DNA of 64,000 nucleotides from Halobacillus sp. Marseille-P3879 (GCF_900240285.1 NZ_OESS01000003.1:186001-250000), one strand, 5' to 3'. Positions 52,700-62,916 are shown, numbered from the stretch's first letter. The notes: generated from the letters alone by a model not told the origin. Numbers and translations: made by a program.

Positions 52700-54352
52700 G
52701 TGAAAACTGTAATTAGCTTAGCGGGACTTGAGTCTGTAGGTAAGTCTGCTCTCTTCCGGCATTTGACGGGTCATCAAACAGGAATAGAAACCAATGTTAA
52801 AGGATCAACTGTCGTTCTCTCACGTGGAGAATGGCAAAGAGATTCCAGCGTAAAAGTAGTTGATACGCCAGGGATGCGTTCTAAAGATGATAGCCTTACT
52901 ACCCAAATGGCCCTGGATGAAACTAAGTCCTTGGAAGAGATCATTTTAGTTGTAAAAGCGCCTCATTTAAAAAATGAACTTCTCCTATTAGAAGATCAGC
53001 TGGATTTAAGAGGGAAGAAAGTTATCGTCGTGGCGACTCATAAAGATAGATATGACCCCTGTGACGAAGAGAAACTTTTTATTAAAGAATTGTTAAACGT
53101 TCCAGTCATTTGGTGTAATACTCGTTCAATGAACCAGGCGGAGCAGGAGGACCTGGGGGAAGCTATTCGGGGGCCCTCCTCACGTTGGGAACTTAATCGT
53201 CATATACTTAGTTTTCTTCCAGACCTAAACGAAGAAAGAAGCACAAAATGGCTGGAACAAATACTTTTCAAAAACATTGCTGGGCCTTTGCTAGCTTTGT
53301 TTCTGGTTATATGTATGTTTGGGGTTCCAGTATTTATCTCCTATTCGTTTTCTAATTACCTTCAGTCTGTATCTGAAAAGTTATTTGTAGAACCATTAAA
53401 TCAAAACCTTATGAATCTGCCGGAATTTATCCAGGAGTTATTAATCGGTAATTATGGAGCATTAACCTTGGGATTGTATTCATTCATATGGGCGTTTCCT
53501 GTAGTTTTTCTTGTCGGATTTAGTGTAGCAATCACAGAAGAAACGGGTCTCCAGGAGCATATAACACATGCCCTAAACCCATGGCTTATGAAAATCGGTT
53601 TAACGGGAAGAGACTTGATCCCTGTTATAACTGGATTTGGCTGTAATGTTATAGCGGTTATGCAAAGCCGAAGCTGCAGCAGCTGTACAAGAAGTAATTG
53701 TATTTCTATGATTTCATTCGGTTCTGCTTGCAGTTATCAGATCGGCGCGTCCTTATCATTATTTGGGTCAGCTGGACAGCCATTATTGTTTCTGCCCTAC
53801 ATTTTCGTTTTGTTCATCGTAGGGGCCATCCATACAAGGGTGTGGGAGAAGAGTTCTTTGCCACTGAATACGGTATCTTCTCTTCCTTACTTGCAACCTG
53901 TTACATGGAGAGGGACAGTATTTCGTCTAAAAGGTATTCTTAAACAATTTATAGCCCAGGCTATGCCGATTTTCATAACGATTTGTTTGACCGCTTCAGT
54001 TCTTAACTACTTGGAAATAATGAAAGGACTGGCCTATCTTATTTCCCCTTTATTAACACTGTTATCATTACCTGCTGATGTTGCACCCGGTGTGATTTTC
54101 TCCATCTTCAGGAAAGATGGAATGATGGTATTGAATGAGGGGGAAGGATCTCTTCTTCAAAACTTGGAAATTTGGCAGTTGTTTATAACGGTATATCTGG
54201 CTTCCACCTTGTCTTCTTGTCTAGTAACTTTATTTTCAATCTATAAAGAAATGGGAGGAACTCACGCCTTCAAAGTATTAGGGAAACAAATGATTACTTC
54301 TATCATAAGCACATTCCTTTTAACAATGATTTTAACTGCTTTTTTTAAGTAG
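52700..54352 (+). CDS. FeoB-like GTPase-permease, candidate zinc transporter
   Basis: 551 residues. The N-terminal G domain has G1 GLESVGKSAL, G3 VDTPGM and a G4-like ATHKD, shorter than FeoB and without the usual long GDI region. From about residue 190 come eight or more membrane helices with two gate (nucleoside-recognition) repeats. The FeoB-type GFGCNV Cys is kept (about 315), followed by an unusual cluster SRSCSSCTRSNC (Cys 326, 329, 334) and SAC (344). GTG 52700 has GAGGGA 6 nt upstream. No feoA is present, and the gene lies in a Zur-controlled operon, so zinc rather than ferrous iron may be the cargo. That is inference. Confidence 0.8.
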   Translation: MKTVISLAGLESVGKSALFRHLTGHQTGIETNVKGSTVVLSRGEWQRDSSVKVVDTPGMRSKDDSLTTQMALDETKSLEEIILVVKAPHLKNELLLLEDQLDLRGKKVIVVATHKDRYDPCDEEKLFIKELLNVPVIWCNTRSMNQAEQEDLGEAIRGPSSRWELNRHILSFLPDLNEERSTKWLEQILFKNIAGPLLALFLVICMFGVPVFISYSFSNYLQSVSEKLFVEPLNQNLMNLPEFIQELLIGNYGALTLGLYSFIWAFPVVFLVGFSVAITEETGLQEHITHALNPWLMKIGLTGRDLIPVITGFGCNVIAVMQSRSCSSCTRSNCISMISFGSACSYQIGASLSLFGSAGQPLLFLPYIFVLFIVGAIHTRVWEKSSLPLNTVSSLPYLQPVTWRGTVFRLKGILKQFIAQAMPIFITICLTASVLNYLEIMKGLAYLISPLLTLLSLPADVAPGVIFSIFRKDGMMVLNEGEGSLLQNLEIWQLFITVYLASTLSSCLVTLFSIYKEMGGTHAFKVLGKQMITSIISTFLLTMILTAFFK

Positions 54353-54408
54353 CTATGTTTAACGTAGACCTAATGTTTCCTAAGTATACAAATTGAGGAG
54401 GATAAACC

Positions 54409-55608
54409 ATGAGCGATAAAATACCTGTCACAGTATTAAGCGGTTATTTAGGTTCAGGGAAAACTACTCTGCTCAATCACATACTAAACAATCGTGATGG
54501 GCAAAGAGTCGCTGTTATTGTTAATGATATGAGTGAGATTAACATCGATGTAGATTTAATAGAGAAGGGAGGGCATTTTTCAAGAACGGAAGAGAATTTA
54601 GTGGAGATGTCCAACGGCTGCATTTGCTGTACATTGAGAGAAGACTTACTGGTTGAAGTCGAAAGAATTGCAAAGGCTGGTAACATTGACTGCATTGTCA
54701 TCGAGTCTACGGGGATTAGTGAGCCTGTACCAGTCGCCCAGACATTCTCTTACATCGATGAAGAGCTGGGTATTGACCTTACTCAATATTGTCGGCTCGA
54801 TACGATGGTTACTGTCGTTGATGCCTTTCGGTTTTGGCATGATTACGAATCTGGAGATCGACTACTTGATCGAAAGCAAGCCATTGGGGAGGAGGATGAC
54901 CGGAACCTTGCCGATTTACTTATCGATCAAATAGAATTTTGTAATGTTCTCTTACTAAATAAATGTGACTTGGTAACGGCAGAGCAGTTGGATTCATTAA
55001 CGAATGTGATTCAAAGCTTGCAGCCTGAAGCCGAAATTATTCGTACAACATTCGGGGTGGTTGAGCCAGAAAAAATCTTGAACAGTTACTCCTTTAACTT
55101 TGAGACGGCTAGTCAATCGGCTGGATGGCTTAAAGAACTAATGGCAGGTCCCAGCGATCACACACCGGAAACCGAGGAGTATGATATTCACTCTTTTGTA
55201 TATAGACGAAGACTTCCCTTTCACTCTCAACGTTTCTACAATTGGATCAGCCAGATGCCTGCTTCAATCGTACGTGCTAAAGGCATTGCATGGTGTGCGA
55301 CAAGAAATCAATTAGCACTTCTACTATCCCAAGCAGGACCCTCAGTCTCCATTGAACCTGTCTCATATTGGGTAGCTTCACTTCCAAAAGTACAAAAAGA
55401 TCGTACGATTAAGCAAAATCCTGAACTATTAAACGATTGGGATGTAGAATTCGGGGACCGAATGATTAATCTTGTATTTATAGGGGTTCATCTTGAGAAG
55501 GAAACCATAATTAAAGAACTCGATCAATGTTTATTAACACCTGAGGAAATGGACAACGAATGGTCGGAGATGCAAGATCCGTTCACCTGGGAGGTCGCTG
55601 TTCAATAA
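54409..55608 (+). CDS. COG0523 metallochaperone GTPase 2 (YciC/ZigA type)
   Basis: 399 residues, the length of Bacillus YciC. It has [48 protein letters not shown] and LLNKCDLV. The C-terminal domain contains [19 protein letters not shown] and [15 protein letters not shown]. It is a zinc-starvation GTPase expected to deliver zinc to essential enzymes. AGGAGGATAAACC precedes the ATG. It closely resembles the third COG0523 protein two genes downstream, so they are recent or conserved duplicates around the dCTP deaminase gene. Confidence 0.9.
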   Translation: MSDKIPVTVLSGYLGSGKTTLLNHILNNRDGQRVAVIVNDMSEINIDVDLIEKGGHFSRTEENLVEMSNGCICCTLREDLLVEVERIAKAGNIDCIVIESTGISEPVPVAQTFSYIDEELGIDLTQYCRLDTMVTVVDAFRFWHDYESGDRLLDRKQAIGEEDDRNLADLLIDQIEFCNVLLLNKCDLVTAEQLDSLTNVIQSLQPEAEIIRTTFGVVEPEKILNSYSFNFETASQSAGWLKELMAGPSDHTPETEEYDIHSFVYRRRLPFHSQRFYNWISQMPASIVRAKGIAWCATRNQLALLLSQAGPSVSIEPVSYWVASLPKVQKDRTIKQNPELLNDWDVEFGDRMINLVFIGVHLEKETIIKELDQCLLTPEEMDNEWSEMQDPFTWEVAVQ

Positions 55609-55628
55609 GAGAAAAGAAGGTGTAGGAA

Positions 55629-56180
55629 ATGATAATGTCAAGTCAAACCATTCTTAATAATTTGGAGAAAAAAGAGCTGATTATTGATCCATTAACCCGT
55701 TCTCATATCCAGCCGGCTTCTGTAGATCTAACGCTTGGAAATCATTTTATATCATTGGAAGAACATAGCACACGCACACTTTCAATGAGGGAAAAAGCTT
55801 ACTATCGCGACATTTATATAGGAAATCGAGAAACTATTATTATTCCACCTCACTCCTTTTTGCTTGCCACAACAAAAGAGTGGATAAAACTGCCCAATTA
55901 TCTTACAGCTTTCGTAGAAGGCAGAAGTTCTATCGGTAGAATGGGGATGTTTGTTCAAAATGCAGGATGGGTGGACCCGGGATTTGAAGGATGCCTTACT
56001 CTTGAATTATATAATTCAAACCGTTCCCCTATTGAATTGGTGGAGGGATGGAGAATCTGTCAATTGGTTATCGCTGAAATGGATCTGCCCACAAAGCGAT
56101 ATAACGGTAAATATTCAGGACAATCGAGTACAACTGCCAGTGCTGCTCATAAGGATACGGAGAATCAGGGTCCTACATAG
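55629..56180 (+). CDS. dcd: dCTP deaminase
   Basis: 183 residues. The trimeric dUTPase-like fold shows HIQPASVDLTLGNHF, FVEGRSSIGRMGMFVQNAGWVDPGFEGCLTLELYN with the catalytic Glu, and GWRICQLVIAEM. It deaminates dCTP to dUTP without zinc. Bacillus normally makes dUMP partly through the zinc enzyme dCMP deaminase, so a dcd gene between two COG0523 genes in a Zur-linked operon fits a zinc-sparing bypass. It starts 20 nt after the GTPase gene. The Ser-rich tail (GQSSTTASAAHKD) is not conserved in the family as far as I know. Confidence 0.9.
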   Translation: MIMSSQTILNNLEKKELIIDPLTRSHIQPASVDLTLGNHFISLEEHSTRTLSMREKAYYRDIYIGNRETIIIPPHSFLLATTKEWIKLPNYLTAFVEGRSSIGRMGMFVQNAGWVDPGFEGCLTLELYNSNRSPIELVEGWRICQLVIAEMDLPTKRYNGKYSGQSSTTASAAHKDTENQGPT

Positions 56181-56234
56181 AAAGGAAAGGTGATAGGAGT
56201 AACGAAAACATTGTGAAAAAAGGAGGAATTAAAA

Positions 56235-57416
56235 TTGCCAAGTAAAGTCCCGGTCACCGTACTGAGTGGGTATTTAGGAGCGGGAAAAACTACGTTATTG
56301 AATCATTTGCTCCATAATAAAGAGGATCGTAAAATAGCTGTGATCGTCAATGATATGAGTGAAGTAAACATTGATGCTGATATGGTCAAAAAAGGCGGCT
56401 TCAGCCGGACCGAAGAAAAGTTAGTCGAATTACAAAATGGGTGTATTTGCTGTACCCTTAGAGATGACTTAATTAAAGAGGTAGAGAAGCTCTCGATGCT
56501 CGATATTGATTATATTGTGGTTGAATCGACGGGGATATCCGAACCGATTCCAGTAGCACAAAGCTTCACCTATGAAGATGAAGAGCTAGGAATCAACCTT
56601 GGTGAGCACTGTATATTGGATACGATGGTTACAGTTGTAGACGCAAGTCGTTTTTGGGAAGATTATGGATCAGGAGAGACTTTACTAGATCGATATCAAG
56701 GAGCCGACGAAAAGGATAATAGAGATGTTATTGACCTTTTAATTGACCAGGTGGAATTCTCTAATGTAATTCTTTTAAATAAAGTTGATATGATTGGCAC
56801 TATAGAGAAACAACAATTAATAGCTGTACTTGAGCAACTAAATCCTGGGGCCCAAATAATCGAAACAATCTATTGCGAAGTTCCGCTCGGAGCTGTAATG
56901 AATACAGGGTTATTTGATTTTGAAAAAGCAAGCCAGGGGGCTGGATGGATTAAAGAATTAAATGAAGAACACGTTCCTGAAAGTGAGGAGTACGGCATAG
57001 GTTCCTTTGTTTATCGTAGGAAAAGGCCGTTCCATCCTGAGCGTTGGATGGAATGGTTAGAAGGTTGGCCGGTCGGTATTGTTCGAGCCAAAGGTTTCTT
57101 TTGGCTGGCTTCAAGAAATGAGATGTGTGGTTTACTATCCCAGGCTGGGACATCTCTTGCCATTCAAGGTGCAGGAAAATGGATGGCAGCTTATCCAAAA
57201 CAGGAGCGAATGGAATATTTGAGAGAAGATCCAGATTTAGCAAAGCGCTGGGACGATGAGTTCGGAGATCGTATGACTGAATTAGTGTTTATCGGAATGG
57301 AGCTGAATAAAGAGAACGTTATCAGGGGATTGGATCAATGCTTGTTAAAAGATGACGAAATGGAAATGGACTGGAGTAAATTCGTTGATCCATTGCCAGC
57401 ATTTACTGAATTTTAA
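56235..57416 (+). CDS. COG0523 metallochaperone GTPase 3 (YciC/ZigA type)
   Basis: 393 residues with [48 protein letters not shown] and LLNKVDM. The C-terminal half mirrors GTPase 2 ([42 protein letters not shown]). The start is TTG with AAAGGAGG 9 nt upstream. It ends the zinc island. Two near-identical layouts in one operon suggest different clients, one possibly linked to the nucleotide pathway. Confidence 0.9.
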   Translation: MPSKVPVTVLSGYLGAGKTTLLNHLLHNKEDRKIAVIVNDMSEVNIDADMVKKGGFSRTEEKLVELQNGCICCTLRDDLIKEVEKLSMLDIDYIVVESTGISEPIPVAQSFTYEDEELGINLGEHCILDTMVTVVDASRFWEDYGSGETLLDRYQGADEKDNRDVIDLLIDQVEFSNVILLNKVDMIGTIEKQQLIAVLEQLNPGAQIIETIYCEVPLGAVMNTGLFDFEKASQGAGWIKELNEEHVPESEEYGIGSFVYRRKRPFHPERWMEWLEGWPVGIVRAKGFFWLASRNEMCGLLSQAGTSLAIQGAGKWMAAYPKQERMEYLREDPDLAKRWDDEFGDRMTELVFIGMELNKENVIRGLDQCLLKDDEMEMDWSKFVDPLPAFTEF

Positions 57417-57458
57417 TTTTTTAATACTATTTTTCGAATGTTTTTCTTAGCTACTATA

Positions 57459-57491
57459 AAAGAGCCGGGGCCAAGCAGTTGACCCTGGCTC
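57459..57491 (-). terminator. terminator between convergent genes
   Basis: GAGCCGGGG and CCCTGGCTC form a stem with one G-U. The minus-strand side runs into TTTTAT, so it mainly serves the phosphodiesterase gene, but it can also stop the zinc operon. Confidence 0.7.
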
Positions 57492-57516
57492 GATTACAGG
57501 CTGATAGAGCTAAACT

Positions 57517-59079
57517 TTATGATGAAAGTAATTGAATAAACCACTTTTTTAAATCAACGATCCTCATATATACAGGTCGGGTATCGGTTCCGGTTACAAT
57601 CATGGGAATCAACGAATCTGCTTCATGCAAGGAACCGTGAGAGGCACCTCCTTTATGTGTTGGACTTCCCTCTACTGCAAACTCATATCCCGGCTTTGCA
57701 TCTACAATCAGAAAGTCCCCGTCATGTGAATAGAAGGCTGCCATCAACCTTGAGAAAGGGTCGGGGTATTTTCCATATTCCAACTGCTGTTTGTCATTAA
57801 TGGTTACGTCTAACACTCCAGGTTCTCCTTCCATGTCCCACATTTGCTCATATGTGTCTTTGTATTTTTGTCCTTTTCTAAAGGACAAGGTCTTTGGTTG
57901 TTCTGAGGATGCTGCTTTGATCTCTTCTCCTTCACGCCAGGCGACAAAACCGATCCTTTCATCTTTCTTAAGTTTATCGACGACAGAGGCTGATTGGATG
58001 CTTGGATCGAGTACATACACATAAGCCATACGCTCATTAAGCCCAAGTACGATTTGAGCGTCTTTTTTCACATGTGAAGCCAATTTGGGAATACGATATT
58101 CTTGCAGTAAAGAAGGTAAATCAATTAAATTCTCGGGTTGATTCCCGATAGGGGCATGTCCGCTATCTCCCATAATCACCCATTTGCTGCTCCTTAAAGC
58201 TTCCTCCCATAATTCAAAAGTATCTAGAATTCTTTGAAGTTCATGATCGGCTTTCTTGATGCCGTTGATGTTCCCCGGCCCTTTTTTATGAACGCTTTTG
58301 TCATTGTTCGGTAAATAAGCGATTGTAAACTTTGGTAAAGAGTGCTGCTTCATTAAATAGATTAGTTCGTCTACACTAAATTTATCGTTAAAACCAAAAG
58401 ACTGCCAAAAGTGGCTGAAGCGATTATGTGGATTCAATTGCGATAATGCACCAAAAGAAAAAAGCGACGTTCCTTTGGTATGGATTACAGGTGGTGTAAA
58501 GTTGAAGGTTGTCAGCAATTTGGGAGGTATGAGCTGCCTGCTTTCGCTTCCTCTATACACGAGAGCGTTAATGGATGCTGACTTGTAATTCTCCCGGTCC
58601 AATTCTTCATGTATCGTTGCAACCTCTGAGCTGATGTGTTTATTGTTTAACTCATCCAACGCATTATTTAATACGTTCTTAACCCCCAGCATCATGATTT
58701 CTTTCCTGGCGCTTCCGTAGCTGATCAGGCGGTTGCTTTTGGTATCATACCAGACGAGCCCGGGAATCCTATGCTGATCGGGATACGTTCCTGTAAGCAA
58801 AGTGGTATCGATGGTCATCGACATAGTTGGATACGCACTAACTACATTCGGAAAGTATTGGCCTTTTTCCATTAAAAACTTTAAAGCAGGGGCATTCCCG
58901 TCTTTTATCGCTTTTTGTAAGGGCTGGTCCATTAAGGAATCAATTACGATTGTAATTAATCGATCTGAACCCTGGGCTAATGAAGGCAGGTCAGCCTGTT
59001 CTTTCTTTCGTTTCCGTGTAATGTACCAGCAAATGCTGGCTAATAGTAAAGCAAACAATATAAACAACAAAAGTTCCAT
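57517..59079 (-). CDS. membrane-anchored alkaline phosphatase-family phosphodiesterase
   Basis: 520 residues. Residues 2-20 form a membrane anchor (ELLLFILFALLLASICWYIT). The catalytic domain is of the type I phosphodiesterase/nucleotide pyrophosphatase group: LITIVIDSLMDQPLQKA carries the first metal Asp, SAYPTMSMTIDTTLLTG the nucleophile Thr/Ser, VIMGDSGHAP the Asp-His metal site, and PTHKGGASHGSLHEADSLIPMIV the last His. It probably hydrolyses phosphodiesters or phosphonates outside the cell. ATG 59079 is preferred to a TTG at 59112. Such enzymes use zinc, but no Zur box is seen here. Confidence 0.82.
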   Translation of the reverse strand: MELLLFILFALLLASICWYITRKRKKEQADLPSLAQGSDRLITIVIDSLMDQPLQKAIKDGNAPALKFLMEKGQYFPNVVSAYPTMSMTIDTTLLTGTYPDQHRIPGLVWYDTKSNRLISYGSARKEIMMLGVKNVLNNALDELNNKHISSEVATIHEELDRENYKSASINALVYRGSESRQLIPPKLLTTFNFTPPVIHTKGTSLFSFGALSQLNPHNRFSHFWQSFGFNDKFSVDELIYLMKQHSLPKFTIAYLPNNDKSVHKKGPGNINGIKKADHELQRILDTFELWEEALRSSKWVIMGDSGHAPIGNQPENLIDLPSLLQEYRIPKLASHVKKDAQIVLGLNERMAYVYVLDPSIQSASVVDKLKKDERIGFVAWREGEEIKAASSEQPKTLSFRKGQKYKDTYEQMWDMEGEPGVLDVTINDKQQLEYGKYPDPFSRLMAAFYSHDGDFLIVDAKPGYEFAVEGSPTHKGGASHGSLHEADSLIPMIVTGTDTRPVYMRIVDLKKWFIQLLSS

Positions 59080-59261
59080 GACATCCCTTATTCCTTTCTT
59101 TCCTCTAATCAAATTCTAATCGGCATTAGTGGTATTATTATCAATTACGAGGGACATATATTCGAACTATATTAAAAAAAGAGGGAAGTTTGTAAAAGGG
59201 CAGGAGGGAGCGGTAGGATTTCGAAGCAAGCGGAACGCATCGATAAGAAGCCTGCATGACA

Positions 59262-59296
59262 ATAAAAAAGAGAGAGGAGACTAACTCCTTCTCTCT
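59262..59296 (-). terminator. intrinsic terminator of the methylcitrate operon
   Basis: AGAGAGGAG pairs with the CTCC-TCTCTCT arm, and TTTTTTATTG follows on the minus strand. Confidence 0.85.
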
Positions 59297-59301
59297 GTTT
59301 A

Positions 59302-60222
59302 TCACTTATTTTCTTTTCCTATCTCCGGGAGGACGGTCTTCGCTACTTTTTCGTCTAATGCTTCATAATCATAATACTTAATGGTTTCATACAGTTCCTC
59401 ACGCGACTGCATATCTTCGAGTTTGTCCTTCTGCGTATCGTTTTTCATTATTTCGGTAAATATCCGCTCATAGGCTTTAGCTGCTGCACGAAGGGAAGTA
59501 ACAGGGTAGATCACCATCTCCATTCCAAATGAGCGGAAGTCCTCTCCAGTAAAATAGGGTGTCTTCCCGAATTCTGTCATATTTGCGAGCAGAGGAGCTT
59601 TGATCGCCTCTGAAGCTTGCCGAAAGTCTTCTTCACTTGTGAGGGCTTCTGGAAATATAGCATCAGCACCAGCTTCAGTATACTGGTTGGCCCGCTCGAT
59701 GGCTTTCTTCATACCTTCAACTGATTTTGCGTCTGTTCGCGCTACAATAACCAGCGTAGGGGCAACCTCTTTAATGGTACGGATCTTCTGCATCATTTCT
59801 TCGGGATCAATTAGTCTTTTTCCGTTTAAATGGCCGCATTTTTTCGGCAATAGCTGATCTTCAATCTGAACTGCAGCCACTCCGGCTTCCACCATTTCGC
59901 GCGCAGCACGTGCTACGTTGATCACCCCGCCATAGCCGGTATCAATATCAACGAGTAAAGGGAGGTCTGAAGCTCGTATAAGCTCTTGTGCTTTTTCGGC
60001 CATTTCGTTCGAGTAGATGAGACCAAGATCTGGGAGTGCCCGGCTGGCTGTATAGGCGGCTCCGGATAAATAAATGGCTTTAAAGCCGATATCTCTTGCG
60101 ATTTTCGCCGACATGCCATCGTGGGCGCCGGGGATTTTTAATAATTCTTGGTGTTCAATTAACCGTTTAAAGACTTCTGCTCGCTCTGGCTGAGTTGATT
60201 TTGGTTCAACAATCCATGACAT
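59302..60222 (-). CDS. prpB: methylisocitrate lyase
   Basis: 306 residues of the isocitrate-lyase/PEP-mutase family. KIPGAHDGMSAKIARDIGFKAIYLSG, LPLLVDIDTGYGG (magnesium-site Asp) and the catalytic KKCGHLNGKRL are diagnostic of PrpB/MmgF. It splits 2-methylisocitrate into succinate and pyruvate, the last step of the methylcitrate cycle. AAGGAGGACTATCG precedes the ATG. It is the last gene of the operon, 25 nt after prpD. Confidence 0.94.
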   Translation of the reverse strand: MSWIVEPKSTQPERAEVFKRLIEHQELLKIPGAHDGMSAKIARDIGFKAIYLSGAAYTASRALPDLGLIYSNEMAEKAQELIRASDLPLLVDIDTGYGGVINVARAAREMVEAGVAAVQIEDQLLPKKCGHLNGKRLIDPEEMMQKIRTIKEVAPTLVIVARTDAKSVEGMKKAIERANQYTEAGADAIFPEALTSEEDFRQASEAIKAPLLANMTEFGKTPYFTGEDFRSFGMEMVIYPVTSLRAAAKAYERIFTEIMKNDTQKDKLEDMQSREELYETIKYYDYEALDEKVAKTVLPEIGKENK

Positions 60223-60247
60223 CGATAGTCCTCCTTACACAACTGAG

Positions 60248-61690
60248 TTAAATACGGAACTGCTCCATGAATTGATTGACAGGTGTGTCTGTCAGTTCAT
60301 CATAATCCTCACACAGATTAAGAATGCGGTTCACTTGGCGGAAAGGGAAGCGTGTTTTCAAATTAGCCTGGAATTTGTTCAAAAGCAGCGGCAGCCCCTC
60401 TTCGCGACGACGCCGGTGGCCGATTGGATATTCTATCGTTACTTGTTCGGTATGGGAACCGTCATTGAAGAATACCTGGACGGCGTTTGCAATAGAGCGT
60501 TTATGAGGATCAAGGTAATCTTTACTGAATTGCTCACTTTCTATTGTTTCCATTACATTTCTTAAACGGTCGATTTCTGGGTTGCGGGCTACTTCATCTT
60601 CATAATGATCCGCATTCAATGATCCGTATAGGAGTCCGATTGCGGTAATGTATTGTAAACAGTGATCTCGGTCGGCCGGGTTATGAAGAGGTCCTTCTTT
60701 ATCGATAATCCGGATAGCCGATTCATGAGTCGTAATCGTGACTCGTTGGATGTCCTGGATTCTTCCTTTAATCTGTCCATGTAGTTCGATTGCCGCTTCA
60801 GCTGCTGTTTGCGCATGAAACTCAGCGGGGAAAGATATTTTGAACAAAATGTTTTCCATCACATATGAATTAAAAGGGCGTGCCAGGGTCAATTCTTTTC
60901 CGCCGAAAAGTACATCCTGAAATCCCCATTCTGGTGCAGACAAAGCTGTCTTATATCCCATTTCTCCGTCCATCGTCATTAAGGCCAGGCGTACGCCGCG
61001 GCTTGTCGCATCACCTGCTGCCCACGACTTACGAGAGCCGGTGTTTGGGGCGTGACGGTATGTCCGAAGGCTGGAATTATCGATCCACGCTTGAGAAACA
61101 GCATTGGCGACGTCTTCTTTGCTGCCGCCTAACATGGCCGTTACTACCGCAGTAGTTGCAACCTTTACGAAGAGAACATGGTCAAGTCCCTCGCGATTAA
61201 GACTGTTTTCAAGGGCTAATACTCCCTGGATTTCGTGTGCTTTAACGATATTCTCCAGAACGGCATCCATCTTCAGCGGTTGTTTTCCTTCGGCAATCCG
61301 GGTCCTGCTGATGTAATCAGATATCGCTAGAATTCCTCCCAGGTTGTCAGAAGGGTGCCCCCATTCTGCCGCCAGCCATGTATCATTGTAATCCAGCCAG
61401 CGGATCATGCATCCAATATTGAAGGCTGCGTGCACAGGGTCAAGTTCGTAGGATGTACCTGGTACGCGGGCACCATTTGGTACGATGGTTCCAGGTACAA
61501 TAGGTCCTAAATGCTTGGTACATTCAGGATATCGCAATGCCAGGAATCCACAGCCTAGTGTATCCATCAAGACATATTGGGCGGTTTCTAAAGCTTCCTC
61601 GCTGGTGATTTCTCCATAAACAGCGTATTCAGCAATACGCTCTAGTACCTGATCTGCCGTCTGTGACGTATTTAGTTTTACTTCTGGCAT
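60248..61690 (-). CDS. prpD: 2-methylcitrate dehydratase
   Basis: 480 residues of the MmgE/PrpD family: [70 protein letters not shown] and [15 protein letters not shown]. It removes water from 2-methylcitrate. The ATG at 61690 is preferred (AAGGTGG 8 nt upstream); a GTG four codons earlier overlaps that site. It lies between prpC and prpB. Confidence 0.93.
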   Translation of the reverse strand: MPEVKLNTSQTADQVLERIAEYAVYGEITSEEALETAQYVLMDTLGCGFLALRYPECTKHLGPIVPGTIVPNGARVPGTSYELDPVHAAFNIGCMIRWLDYNDTWLAAEWGHPSDNLGGILAISDYISRTRIAEGKQPLKMDAVLENIVKAHEIQGVLALENSLNREGLDHVLFVKVATTAVVTAMLGGSKEDVANAVSQAWIDNSSLRTYRHAPNTGSRKSWAAGDATSRGVRLALMTMDGEMGYKTALSAPEWGFQDVLFGGKELTLARPFNSYVMENILFKISFPAEFHAQTAAEAAIELHGQIKGRIQDIQRVTITTHESAIRIIDKEGPLHNPADRDHCLQYITAIGLLYGSLNADHYEDEVARNPEIDRLRNVMETIESEQFSKDYLDPHKRSIANAVQVFFNDGSHTEQVTIEYPIGHRRRREEGLPLLLNKFQANLKTRFPFRQVNRILNLCEDYDELTDTPVNQFMEQFRI

Positions 61691-61744
61691 TTTCTTCTCC
61701 ACCTTTCTATGATATGTAAAGTTTCTTAAATCCGGTGATAACTT

Positions 61745-62860
61745 CTAAGGATGCAGACCGCGTGGACCGGTATAAAGAACTCTCGGTCTGAACAATTTGT
61801 TGTTGGCGTATTGTTCGGACACGTGGGCGCACAACCCCAGAGTACGGGCTGCGAAGAAAACCGGTGTATACAAATCAATCGGTATACCTAACAAGTAGTA
61901 GACGGGGGCTGCGTAGTAATCCAGGTTCGGGTACAGTCCTTTTTCTTCTTTTATCAATTGTTCTCCTGCTTCGCACATTTCAAAAAGATCTTCGCGTTTT
62001 TTAGATGCAGCCAGTTCACGTAATGCTTCTTTCATGAGCGCGGCCCTGGGGTCCATCTTCTTCATATAAACACGGTGTCCAAAACCCATCACTTTTTCTT
62101 TATTTTTTAGCTTTTCATAGAGAAGATGACGGAATCCGTCCGTCGTTCGGCCTTCTAACAGCATGTGCATGACGGCCTCATTTGCTCCTCCGTGGAGATT
62201 TCCTTTTAAAGAAGCAACCGCTCCGGTAAGAGCTCCATAAAGGTCAGCGTTGGTTGAAGCTATAACTCGGGCGGTAAAGGTTGAATTTGGCATTTCATGT
62301 TCACTGTATACCATTAAGGACTGATCGAAATAGCGGGCTTCTGATGGGCTCGGCTCTTTTCCTGTAATCATGTATAAGAAATTCGAACTGTAAGGCAGCT
62401 CATGTTTCGGTTGAATAACCGTTTCATCGTGAAGGATATGGTAACTATTTGCCACAATGTTGGGGATCTTCGCTAATAGCCTGAGAGAGGTCTGGATTAT
62501 CTTTTCTTCCCCGCGTTCATTTAAATTTTTTTCATAGCCTGCCAGTGCAGAAATTCCTGTCCGAAAGGCATCCATGGGATGGGTTTCTTTCGGAAGTTTG
62601 CTGAACAGCGAGAAAAAACGATTCGGGAGGTCATATTCATTTTTTAATTCCTGTTCAAGAGAGGAGCGTTGTGCCTCATCAGGCAGCTCTCCTCTGAGCA
62701 ATAGCTGAACTATATCCAGATATTTCCTGGTTTGGGCAAGTTCTATCAGGTCATATCCCCGAATAACAATTTCTTCCGCATCTACATCCAAATAAGAAAG
62801 CTTTGTTTCTGTGGCAATCACTCCGTCTAAACCCGGTTTATAGGACTTTTGCTTTGGCAT
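61745..62860 (-). CDS. prpC: 2-methylcitrate synthase/citrate synthase II
   Basis: 371 residues, the short-form citrate synthase length. GLDGVIATETKLSYLDVD begins as in PrpC/MmgD. The active-site His are in LKGNLHGGANEAVMHML and MGFGHRVYMKKMDPRA, and the catalytic Asp region is GIPIDLYTPVFFAARTLG. It condenses propionyl-CoA with oxaloacetate. The context with prpD and prpB supports methylcitrate rather than citrate as the main product. TAGGAGGATTCTT precedes the ATG and a cre site lies 25 nt further upstream. Confidence 0.92.
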   Translation of the reverse strand: MPKQKSYKPGLDGVIATETKLSYLDVDAEEIVIRGYDLIELAQTRKYLDIVQLLLRGELPDEAQRSSLEQELKNEYDLPNRFFSLFSKLPKETHPMDAFRTGISALAGYEKNLNERGEEKIIQTSLRLLAKIPNIVANSYHILHDETVIQPKHELPYSSNFLYMITGKEPSPSEARYFDQSLMVYSEHEMPNSTFTARVIASTNADLYGALTGAVASLKGNLHGGANEAVMHMLLEGRTTDGFRHLLYEKLKNKEKVMGFGHRVYMKKMDPRAALMKEALRELAASKKREDLFEMCEAGEQLIKEEKGLYPNLDYYAAPVYYLLGIPIDLYTPVFFAARTLGLCAHVSEQYANNKLFRPRVLYTGPRGLHP

Positions 62861-62884
62861 AAGAATCCTCCTAATTGCTTAAAT

Positions 62885-62898
62885 AGTAAACGCTTTCA
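62885..62898 (-). promoter_or_regulatory. cre site upstream of prpC
   Basis: On the minus strand TGAAAGCGTTTACT matches TGWAARCGYTWNCW at every position. CcpA bound here would block transcription into prpC. Confidence 0.75.
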
Positions 62899-62916
62899 AA
62901 AAAAGAAGAAAAGGCA

